5,096 nucleotides of DNA from JBCCZC01 sp039188505. Its GTDB lineage: Bacteria > Pseudomonadota > Gammaproteobacteria > Xanthomonadales > SZUA-38. Shown here piece by piece: positions 1 to 5,096 of the stretch; positions within the stretch are counted from its first letter, which is position 1, and each line of letters begins with the position of its first letter. Under the pieces are notes generated by a model. That model searched no databases, had not been told where the DNA came from, and saw only the letters and a program-made list of their open reading frames with translations. Position numbers and translations under genes: made by a program. The stretch covers positions 1 to 5,096 of the forward strand of contig JBCCZC010000416.1 of the NCBI GenBank assembly GCA_039188505.1. Reading direction: 5' to 3'.

Positions 1-1003
1 CCGGCACGGGATAGCCGAGACCGAGGACACCGTCCTCCTCCGTCCAGGCCGTGATCGCACCCTGTCCCTTGGCCACGGCTGTCAGTTGCGGCGCGGGGAC
101 GTCGGCTGTTCGCGCCAGCGCCGCCGCACCGGCCAGCACCGTGCCGTCGAGACTCTGCAGAAGTGCGCGCCCGCGGGGGCGGTCCCGGAGCACCGGTCCG
201 AGTTCCGCCACGACGACCCCGGCTGTCGCTGCTGGTGCCGACCGTAGCGCTGCTGCGAGCAGGTCCTCGAGCTGATCGGCCGCGAACCGTTCTCTGGCGC
301 CACGCATCGTCGACGCCACGGCCGGTCCCTCGGCGTTGATCAGCAGCTTCTCGAGGGCGCTGGCGTCTTGCTGCGCCAGGGCGACCGGTCCCAGAAGCGC
401 CAGCATTCCTCCCGATGCGAGGCCAACCTCGAGCAGCCGTTGCTGCGTCGCCGGGGGGCTGTCCATGACGCCATCGACGGTGCCGGCGCGAACGTTCCGA
501 TCCGCCGAATCGCGGTAGGTCGCCAGGACTCGATCATGCGCGCCCGCCTGGAGCAGGTCGGCAGCGGTCCGGCGGGCCTCGGCCCGCACCCGTCGATGTT
601 CGAGACCTGCGGCGACCGCGGCTACGGGAAAGAGCGGCACGCCCATCGTGGGGACTTCCTCGTGCGCCACCAGCACGGTGACTTCGTAGGCCCGGAGATA
701 GGCGATCACCGTCGGCGGCGGGACCAGCGGCGGGAGGTCTCCGAGCCCCAGCGCGACCTGGTGGACCAGGGCATCCCGGGCCGGTGCGGGCCAGCGCTCG
801 TCCTGGAGCAGGGCGTCGATCCGCTTGCCGATATCCTCGCCTGCAGCAGCGCGGGCCACGAGGTCATGAGCCAGGGCATTGATTCCCCTGGACGCGATGG
901 CCTGATGCGCCGCCCGGCGATCCCAGTTGGGTTCGACCCATGCATCGCCGAGAACCATCGGTGTCGTGCTGGCGAGCAGGAACGCGAGAAGCAACCGGCG
1001 CAT
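1..1003 (-). CDS. Exported helical protein of unknown function (C-terminus off the left edge)
   Basis: Reading the minus strand from the ATG at 1003-1001 gives 334 codons with no stop up to the window edge, so the 3' end is missing. The start is supported by AGAGGG at 1017-1012, eight bases upstream. Residues 1-19 form a signal peptide: MRR, then the hydrophobic stretch LLLAFLLASTTPMVLG, with likely cleavage V-L-G|D-A. The mature part is rich in Ala, Leu, Arg and Glu and looks alpha-helical. Residues 29-90 and 183-300 read as successive amphipathic helices, in the manner of HEAT-like repeats; that resemblance is inference. A more hydrophobic stretch, roughly residues 119-133, is probably buried rather than membrane-spanning. 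The visible part has no cysteine and no catalytic motif I recognise. Third codon positions are strongly G/C, as in the neighbouring gene. It is transcribed divergently from the propeller gene at 1320. I do not recognise the family; the coding call is firm, the function unknown. Confidence 0.87.
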   Translation of the reverse strand, partial: MRRLLLAFLLASTTPMVLGDAWVEPNWDRRAAHQAIASRGINALAHDLVARAAAGEDIGKRIDALLQDERWPAPARDALVHQVALGLGDLPPLVPPPTVIAYLRAYEVTVLVAHEEVPTMGVPLFPVAAVAAGLEHRRVRAEARRTAADLLQAGAHDRVLATYRDSADRNVRAGTVDGVMDSPPATQQRLLEVGLASGGMLALLGPVALAQQDASALEKLLINAEGPAVASTMRGARERFAADQLEDLLAAALRSAPAATAGVVVAELGPVLRDRPRGRALLQSLDGTVLAGAAALARTADVPAPQLTAVAKGQGAITAWTEEDGVLGLGYPVP

Positions 1004-1032
1004 GAGTTCATCCCTCTGGATCGATCGCTGCC

Positions 1033-1059
1033 ATCCTAGCGGCTGCGCACGACTTGCAA
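1033..1059 (-). promoter_or_regulatory. Candidate sigma-70-type promoter of the leftward gene
   Basis: On the minus strand TTGCAA (1059-1054) is followed after 15 bases by TAGGAT (1038-1033). Shifting the -35 by one base to GTTGCA gives a 16-base spacer. Transcription would begin near 1026, leaving a leader of about 22 bases that contains the AGAGGG ribosome site. The -10 box matches TATAAT at four of six positions, but the spacer is short. The position relative to the gene is right; the call rests on sequence likeness only. Confidence 0.35.
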
Positions 1060-1141
1060 CGGATTTGCGCTGCAATCCGCAATGTCGGCCACATCAAAGG
1101 CCTCGTGGAACGACATCTTCCCGATGGCTATCGCGCGCACG

Positions 1142-1204
1142 CCACGACGTGGGTAACGGCCGAGCCGTCCCAGCGGCGGGCTTGGGGCACGGAGCGAGCC
1201 CCAA
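1142..1204. repeat. Cluster of three short inverted repeats in the divergent intergenic region
   Basis: Three perfect dyads lie within 63 bases. CCACG/CGTGG (1142-1146 and 1148-1152) is centred on one base. ACGGC/GCCGT (1156-1160 and 1164-1168) has a 3-base loop. TTGGGGC/GCCCCAA (1182-1188 and 1198-1204) has a 9-base loop. None is followed by a T-run on either strand, so intrinsic terminators are unlikely, and a terminator between divergent genes would be odd. The third dyad resembles REP-type palindromes of the TTGGGG...CCCCAA kind scattered in many high-GC proteobacterial genomes (recollection, unchecked). Operator sites for a regulator of the divergent pair are the alternative. The rest of the 1004-1319 gap holds the two candidate promoters and no convincing gene. 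Confidence 0.45.
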
Positions 1205-1280
1205 CGTCGGCCCTGCAACTCGGTTTCAACCTGTTGTCAATCGCCAGCTTGGATCTTCGCTTGGCCGGAGAAACCTGGGC

Positions 1281-1286
1281 TATCAT
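1281..1286 (+). promoter_or_regulatory. Candidate -10 box of the propeller gene
   Basis: TATCAT lies 33 bases before the ATG at 1320 and matches TATAAT at five of six positions. A transcript starting near 1293 would have a leader of about 27 bases containing AGGAG at 1304-1308. No good -35 is correctly spaced: TTGGCC at 1261-1266 leaves only 14 bases, CTTGGC at 1260-1265 leaves 15, and the near-consensus TTGTCA at 1234-1239 is too far away. The promoter may therefore need an activator, or the box may be chance. Confidence 0.25.
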
Positions 1287-1319
1287 CGGGGGAGCCTCGA
1301 TTCAGGAGATCGACTGCGC

Positions 1320-4300
1320 ATGGATTCGCGCCTATTGACCGTACTGTTTTTACTCCTGGCGACGCCCCCGATCGGAGCGCAGCAGGTCCTCATCGATCGA
1401 TTCGAGAGCTCGCCGCCCTACAACGTTAATCAACCGCCAACGGACGCCAGCCTGCTACTTGTAGACGAAGGCGCCCTTTTCGTCGAAAGCCGCGGCGGCG
1501 AGATCGTCCGCATCGACAACGCCACCCGGCGCGCCGAGATCCTCGATTTCGGTCCCATCGACGGGCCGCTCTATCACGACCGGGAGGAACGCAGACTCTA
1601 CGGAGCGTCGGCCTACGTCGATCTCGATACCCAGACGGTTGTTTCCTATGACCGCCTGGTGAATGCGGCGAAAGCCATGACGCGGGGGCCGGGCGGCTCG
1701 TTCTACCTGACCGTGGAAAACGCGATCTGGCGCGTCGATTTCGACACGCGGGAGGTCGAGAACGTGGCCGGCGTCGCGGACGTAGAGGGCTTCACCGGTG
1801 ACGGTCACGGCCTGGCCGATGCCCGTTTCAACAACCCGACCGACCTTGCCTGGGATGGCGGCGACCGCCTGTTTGTGGCCGACAGCGGCAACGCGCGAGT
1901 CCGGGTGCTCGATCTCGCCGAGGACGCCGTGTCGACCCTCGGCGGCCAACGGCTGGGGGATACCGTCTCGAGCATCGCGTACGCCGATGGGGTGGTCTTT
2001 GCCGCGGTTGAGGAGGATGTCATCGATCGGCGCCTCCTGCGCCTCGAAGTCGATACCGGGGAGGTGACGGAGCTGGAGCAGGCCGGCCGCGAGTCTCTCG
2101 ACGCGGGATTCTCCCGCCTTGTTGCCGCCCCCGACGGACTTCTCTACGGCCAGCTCCCCAACACCGTGGTCGCCATCGATCCTGATCCAGCCGGCAGCGT
2201 TGAGGTCCGCGTCGGCAACCGCCTGGAAAGCGAGTGCGCGGTGTCGCCCGACGGCCTGGACGTGGACTTCGTCGAGGCCGCTCTCGATCCTTCCGGCAGG
2301 CTCTATCTTTCGGATACAACACGCTTGTGGACCCTCGACGAGACTCATGGTCGCCTGCTGCCACTGCTGGACAACGCGCCGACCGAACTGCGGCTGATCA
2401 CGTCAATCGTGGGCACCGATGACGGTCGGCTCCTGGTCGAAGAGCTGTTCGGGCTCAGCGAGGCGACGCCGAACCGTCGGCTGCAGCGCGTGGCCCCCAT
2501 TCCCGATTTCGGCACCTTCCTGCCCAATTTCCGCTCCGATCTCGTGTTTCACGAGGGCACCATTTACGGGCTCAACACGACAGGCGTCGTGTCGCTCGAG
2601 CTGGGTTCGTCCAGCTGGGAACTACTGCTTCCCTATGACCTGGGATGCTCACCCTTCGAGCGCGGCGATGGCGGCATCGCCGGGTTGGCTACCCAGTGCA
2701 TCCTCGGCGACATTGCCGTCAGCGAGGCCGGTGATCTGTACTTCCCCGGTCTGAGAGGCGTTCGGAAGCTTGACCTCCAGACCTTCATCGTCGACACGAT
2801 CGCGCTGACGCCGGACGCAGGTCGGATCCAGCACCTCGACGCGCTACCCGGTAATCGCCTCCTGGGCGCCACCAGCGTGGACCTCGGGTCCCTGGCTGGA
2901 GCGTCGATGTTCACGCTCGACCTGGAGTCTGCCGAATACGGGGCCGTGCAGGAGCTCGACGGGAATCTGGCCTTTCTCATGGCCAACCGGCGCGAGGAGC
3001 GCTATGTCAGCGACTTTCGCTCGGTCCGTAAGGACTCGCCCTTTGCACCGAACACCTTCGTGCCGTTGGGCTTCGACCCCGATTCCGCCTTTGGCACAAC
3101 GGTTGCGCGTGGCGGAGCGCTGTTCGTTATCGCCGGTGGCGGAGATTCCGCGGTTGCCATCTACCGCGACGATGGCTGCCGCTCCGGCATCGAGGGTGAG
3201 CTCCGCGTCTCGGACGAGTTCGAGGGCTCCGGGTTCGGCCAGGCCCTGGCAACCGACGGCAGCCGGGTATTCATCGGTGCCCCCCGCGCCAATGCGGTTG
3301 CCATCGCAACGACCGGCGCCACTCATGATCCGTGGCGCGTGACCGCCCGCATCGATGCACCGGCCGCCACGGCTACGTTCGGCGAACAGCTGGCGATCGA
3401 TGGCGACGTCCTGGCGATCGGCGATCCCGGCGGGGCGGCGGTGCATCTCCATCGCGCGGCCACCGGTGAACGGCTTCGTACGGTCTCGGGCGCTGCGGGC
3501 TTCGGTGGCAAGCTTGCGCTCGGCGGCCGTCGCCTGGCCGTCCTGAACGCCGGTCGCGTGACCGTCCACGACGTGGACACCGGCTCGTTGGTGGCGGAGG
3601 TCGAGGCGAGTGACGCCACGGCCGTCGCCATCGGTGGCGCGCGGCTTGCGGTCGGTGTTCCGGCCGCCGACGGGGGGCGGGGCAAGGTCCTGGTGTTCGG
3701 CCACGACGCGGCCGAACCGGTCCTTCTTGGCGAGCGCTTCGGCGGCGAAGCCGGAGATGGATTCGGGAGCGCCCTCGCGATCGACGACGATTACCTCTAC
3801 GTCGGCGCCCCGGCGACCGGAACAACCGCGGCGATCGACCTCCTGTCGGCCGACCTTGCTCCGGTCCGTTCCATCGACAGTGAACTGCCCGCAGAATCCC
3901 TCGGCGCCGCGGTTGCTGCGGGTCACGGCCGCGCTGTGCTTGGCGCACCGTTGGCGCAGGAAGGGCTCGGTGACGCCTGGCTGACGCGGGAGATCCTCGA
4001 CACGAGTGCCATGACGGGCCTCTGGTTCGATGCGGCCACGCCTGGCGATGGCTTCTATCTCCTCGGCGTCGACGGCGACCTGGTCCTCTACTACTACGGC
4101 TCGACGGCGGATGGTGAACGCCTGTGGCTGGTCTCCGACCGCCTGGCTGCGCCCACCCGCTTTGGTTCATCGCTTGCGTTCCCGCTCTTCGAGGCGCTCG
4201 GCGGCACCTTCGACGAGCCGCGTCCATCCGCCGACAGCCTCCGTCCCTGGGGTGTGGTCTACCTGGACTTTGCCGATACCGCCACGGGCCGATTCCGACT

Positions 4301-4712
4301 CGAGGGTCGAGAAGGGACTCGCACCTTCACCGCAAGCCGGCTGGCCGGCCGGGACCGCGACGCGAGCCCGCTCACGGGAATCTGGTTCGATCCGGCCCTC
4401 GAGGGCGAGGGCTTCACCATTCTCGACGGGCGCTTCGGCACGATCGTCTACTACTTCGGCTTCGACGGAGCGGGACAAAGGCTGTGGTTGGTCTCCGATG
4501 TGCTTCCCGCTGGTGCAAGCTCCGGTTCAGTCACACTCTTCCGTGCCGGGGCTGGAACCTTCTCGAGTCCGCTACCCGCAGAAACGGCGCTGGAGCCCTG
4601 GGGCACGCTGACGCTCGAGGCAGCGCCGGACGAGGCGCTGCGGGTGCAGCTGGACGGCGATGACGGCCGCAAGACCGCTCTGATCACGAGACTCGCCGGC
4701 CTTGACCAATAG
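1320..4712 (+). CDS. Large secreted multi-propeller protein: NHL-like repeats, FG-GAP repeats and two tandem C-terminal domains
   Basis: The product is 1130 residues long. I place the start at the ATG at 1320 because it opens directly into a signal peptide (MDSRLLTVLFLLLATPPIGA|QQ, cleavage I-G-A|Q) and has AGGAG at 1304-1308, 11 bases upstream. The frame is open further upstream, to about 927, but that extension overlaps the leftward gene antisense and would bury the signal peptide. Residues 41-583 hold about 12 blade-like repeats of 35-45 residues. The clearest is a classical NHL motif at 156-199 (GFTGDG, then FNNPTDLAW, LFVADSGNARVRVLD). Residues 585-878 carry seven FG-GAP-type repeats, for example GDGFGSALAIDDDYLYVGAP at 812-831. 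Residues 899-1010 and 1019-1127 are two copies of a TG[LI]WFD...GERLWLVSD-type domain. There are only four cysteines (306, 443, 460, 619), compatible with disulfides in an exported protein. No catalytic motif or C-terminal sorting signal is evident. A periplasmic or surface binding or structural role is inferred; the specific function is unknown. Confidence 0.93.
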   Translation: MDSRLLTVLFLLLATPPIGAQQVLIDRFESSPPYNVNQPPTDASLLLVDEGALFVESRGGEIVRIDNATRRAEILDFGPIDGPLYHDREERRLYGASAYVDLDTQTVVSYDRLVNAAKAMTRGPGGSFYLTVENAIWRVDFDTREVENVAGVADVEGFTGDGHGLADARFNNPTDLAWDGGDRLFVADSGNARVRVLDLAEDAVSTLGGQRLGDTVSSIAYADGVVFAAVEEDVIDRRLLRLEVDTGEVTELEQAGRESLDAGFSRLVAAPDGLLYGQLPNTVVAIDPDPAGSVEVRVGNRLESECAVSPDGLDVDFVEAALDPSGRLYLSDTTRLWTLDETHGRLLPLLDNAPTELRLITSIVGTDDGRLLVEELFGLSEATPNRRLQRVAPIPDFGTFLPNFRSDLVFHEGTIYGLNTTGVVSLELGSSSWELLLPYDLGCSPFERGDGGIAGLATQCILGDIAVSEAGDLYFPGLRGVRKLDLQTFIVDTIALTPDAGRIQHLDALPGNRLLGATSVDLGSLAGASMFTLDLESAEYGAVQELDGNLAFLMANRREERYVSDFRSVRKDSPFAPNTFVPLGFDPDSAFGTTVARGGALFVIAGGGDSAVAIYRDDGCRSGIEGELRVSDEFEGSGFGQALATDGSRVFIGAPRANAVAIATTGATHDPWRVTARIDAPAATATFGEQLAIDGDVLAIGDPGGAAVHLHRAATGERLRTVSGAAGFGGKLALGGRRLAVLNAGRVTVHDVDTGSLVAEVEASDATAVAIGGARLAVGVPAADGGRGKVLVFGHDAAEPVLLGERFGGEAGDGFGSALAIDDDYLYVGAPATGTTAAIDLLSADLAPVRSIDSELPAESLGAAVAAGHGRAVLGAPLAQEGLGDAWLTREILDTSAMTGLWFDAATPGDGFYLLGVDGDLVLYYYGSTADGERLWLVSDRLAAPTRFGSSLAFPLFEALGGTFDEPRPSADSLRPWGVVYLDFADTATGRFRLEGREGTRTFTASRLAGRDRDASPLTGIWFDPALEGEGFTILDGRFGTIVYYFGFDGAGQRLWLVSDVLPAGASSGSVTLFRAGAGTFSSPLPAETALEPWGTLTLEAAPDEALRVQLDGDDGRKTALITRLAGLDQ
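1830..1946 (+). other. Segment encoding the best-matched NHL repeat of the N-terminal propeller
   Basis: Residues 171-209 of the large protein read NNPTDLAWDGGDRLFVADSG followed by N-A-R-V-R-V-L-D, preceded by G-F-T-G-D-G at 157-162. This pattern (asparagine-proline, small residue, hydrophobic strand, ADxGNxRVR) is the hallmark of NHL beta-propeller blades. Neighbouring blades, such as 117-151, 262-299, 315-352, 403-438 and 461-496, keep the strand pattern and a central D/P-G-x-L-Y/F turn but have diverged from the consensus. Propellers of this class bind ligands, partners or small molecules; the partner here cannot be read from the sequence. Confidence 0.75.
3072..3953 (+). repeat. Segment encoding a seven-repeat FG-GAP beta-propeller
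   Basis: Seven repeats with the pattern F-G-x-x-[LV]-A followed by a hydrophobic strand and G-A-P or a variant begin near residues 585, 637, 686, 727, 768, 814 and 861, so spacing is 41-52 residues. Repeats 2 (GFGQALATDGSRVFIGAP) and 6 (GFGSALAIDDDYLYVGAP) match best; repeats 3, 4, 5 and 7 have lost part of the FG or GAP signature. Seven units would close one propeller, as in integrin alpha-type folds. The style resembles the bacterial FG-GAP variant that lacks the canonical DxDxDG calcium loop, and I see no clear DxDxDG here. Confidence 0.7.
4014..4700 (+). repeat. Segment encoding two tandem C-terminal domains of about 110 residues
   Basis: Residues 899-1010 (bases 4014-4349) and 1019-1127 (bases 4374-4700) align end to end. 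Shared landmarks in order are T-G-[LI]-W-F-D, G-[DE]-G-F, Y-Y-[YF]-G, G-[EQ]-R-L-W-L-V-S-D, G-T-F, P-W-G and R-L-A-G at the end. The eight-residue linker is R-D-R-D-A-S-P-L. The DNA copies have diverged clearly, so this is an old duplication. Alternating aromatic and hydrophobic residues suggest all-beta domains. Similar GLWYD/GHGF-type repeats occur, from memory, in secreted proteins of Lysobacter-like bacteria; the function is not known to me. Confidence 0.75.
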
Positions 4713-4969
4713 CGCTGAGCGGCGGGCTGAACAGATCCTCATGCGGCGATGGGTGCGGGAATACGGCAGCAGGATGGCTTCCTCGACGCCCGGCATGCGA
4801 TACCCGGTCCGCGCGACGCGGGAGCTGATTGCCAGGTCGAGTTCGTTGGTCTCGAGGCGGAATCCACCGAGCAGCGTCGGGTACAACGGTCCGCCCGGGC
4901 GAAGCCAGGTCTCCTCGCGTGCGGACGCAGGATATTGTCCGTGGCGCGTCGAATCAGGGGAATTCAGGC
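4713..4969. other. Non-coding gap with small dyads, downstream of the propeller gene
   Basis: This 257-base stretch has no supported gene. Both strands are open across much of it, but the translations are Arg/Ser-rich, lack credible starts and continue into real genes in the wrong frame. It contains the hairpin arms CCGCG/CGCGG (4809-4813 and 4817-4821), TCGAG/CTCGA (4837-4841 and 4851-4855) and the palindrome CGCCCGGGCG (4892-4901). No hairpin is followed by a T-run, so no intrinsic terminator for the upstream gene is visible. GATATT at 4931-4936 could be a weak -10 for the next gene, without a recognisable -35. It may hold a dispersed element or a degraded remnant. Confidence 0.4.
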
Positions 4970-5096
4970 GTGGCGGCCCAGACTGAAGAGCCGCTGCGGC
5001 GAATCGTCGAGCGGACGAGCGCGCTGCAGGCAAGCCTCGCCGATCACTGGCGCATGCACCCGGATGCGGCCACGCGCGCGCTGGACCAGGCAAGCG
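4970..5096 (+). CDS. N-terminal fragment of a hypothetical protein (C-terminus off the right edge)
   Basis: A GTG at 4970 opens 42 codons with no stop before the window ends. AGGGG at 4956-4960 lies nine bases upstream, which favours this start. An in-frame ATG exists at 5054 but lacks a comparable ribosome site. The fragment begins MAAQTEEPLRRIVERTSALQ (GTG read as Met), is charged and alpha-helical, and has neither a signal peptide nor a membrane segment, so the product is probably cytoplasmic at its N-terminus. Codon use has the same G/C bias at third positions as the upstream gene. A regulatory or sensory protein with an N-terminal helical region is one guess, but I do not recognise the family. 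It is co-directional with the propeller gene, with 257 bases between, so it is probably a separate transcription unit. Confidence 0.6.
   Translation, partial: MAAQTEEPLRRIVERTSALQASLADHWRMHPDAATRALDQAS

Noticed and set aside
706..1011. Minus-strand frame starting at the ATG eight bases before the chosen start
   Set aside because: It is out of register with the real gene, rich in Arg/Ser/Trp, and ends after 101 codons, whereas the chosen frame runs on to the window edge.
368..1039. Plus-strand open frame of 223 codons
   Set aside because: It lies antisense to the leftward gene, which has a proper start, ribosome site, signal peptide and natural composition; this frame is a by-product of high GC.
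1036..1218. Minus-strand 60-codon frame in the divergent gap
   Set aside because: It crosses the inverted repeats and the candidate leftward promoter, is Arg-rich and has no ribosome site.
927..1319. Upstream extension of the propeller reading frame (131 more codons)
   Set aside because: It overlaps the leftward gene antisense, lacks a ribosome site, is compositionally unlike the rest and would place the signal peptide in the interior.
1054..1338. Plus-strand 94-codon frame in the divergent gap
   Set aside because: It overlaps the start of the propeller gene in another frame, has no ribosome site and no recognisable protein features.
1455..2348. Minus-strand open frame of 297 codons
   Set aside because: It is antisense to the NHL-like region, lacks a plausible start region and reads as mirrored coding bias.
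2844..3926. Long minus-strand open frame of 360 codons inside the propeller gene
   Set aside because: It is antisense to well-matched FG-GAP repeats and shows no domain or signal of its own; long antisense frames are usual in GC-rich genes.
4702..4986. Plus-strand 94-codon frame after the propeller gene, starting with TTG
   Set aside because: It has a weak start, is Arg/Ser-rich, and its end overlaps the better-supported start at 4970.
4572..5093. Minus-strand 173-codon frame at the right end
   Set aside because: It overlaps both the 3' end of the propeller gene and the GTG-started gene antisense, and its composition is that of a shadow frame.
1..5096. CRISPR array, tRNA, transposon ends, defence or toxin-antitoxin genes
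   Set aside because: I found no regularly spaced direct repeats, tRNA-like fold, transposase motif or small gene pair anywhere in the window.

Overview
The window is GC-rich DNA (mid-60s percent GC by eye) with strong third-position G/C in its coding frames. It fits a free-living, high-GC Gram-negative bacterium. Signal peptides of SPase I type, FG-GAP and NHL propellers and a WFD/GEGF-type C-terminal repeat suggest a gammaproteobacterium near the Xanthomonadales/Wenzhouxiangella/Lysobacter group. That placement is inference only, because no rRNA or marker gene is present.

Layout. Positions 1-1003 (minus strand) hold the first 334 residues of an exported, mostly helical protein of unknown function whose C-terminus lies beyond the left edge. 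Positions 1004-1319 are a 316-base divergent intergenic region with a candidate promoter facing each gene and three short inverted repeats clustered at 1142-1204. Positions 1320-4712 (plus strand) hold one long gene for a 1130-residue secreted protein. It has a signal peptide, about 12 blade-like NHL/SMP-30-type repeats, a seven-repeat FG-GAP array and two tandem C-terminal domains of about 110 residues. Positions 4713-4969 are a non-coding gap with several small dyads. Positions 4970-5096 (plus strand) are the first 42 codons of a further gene, running off the right edge.

How the parts relate. The two divergent genes both encode exported products and may share control through the region between them, but nothing ties them into a known pathway. 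The large protein has no recognisable catalytic motif and looks like a multi-propeller binding or structural protein of the periplasm or cell surface. No tRNA, rRNA, CRISPR array, transposase or known defence system is visible. The items most worth a second look are the three-part architecture of the large protein, its C-terminal tandem repeat, and the two structured intergenic regions.
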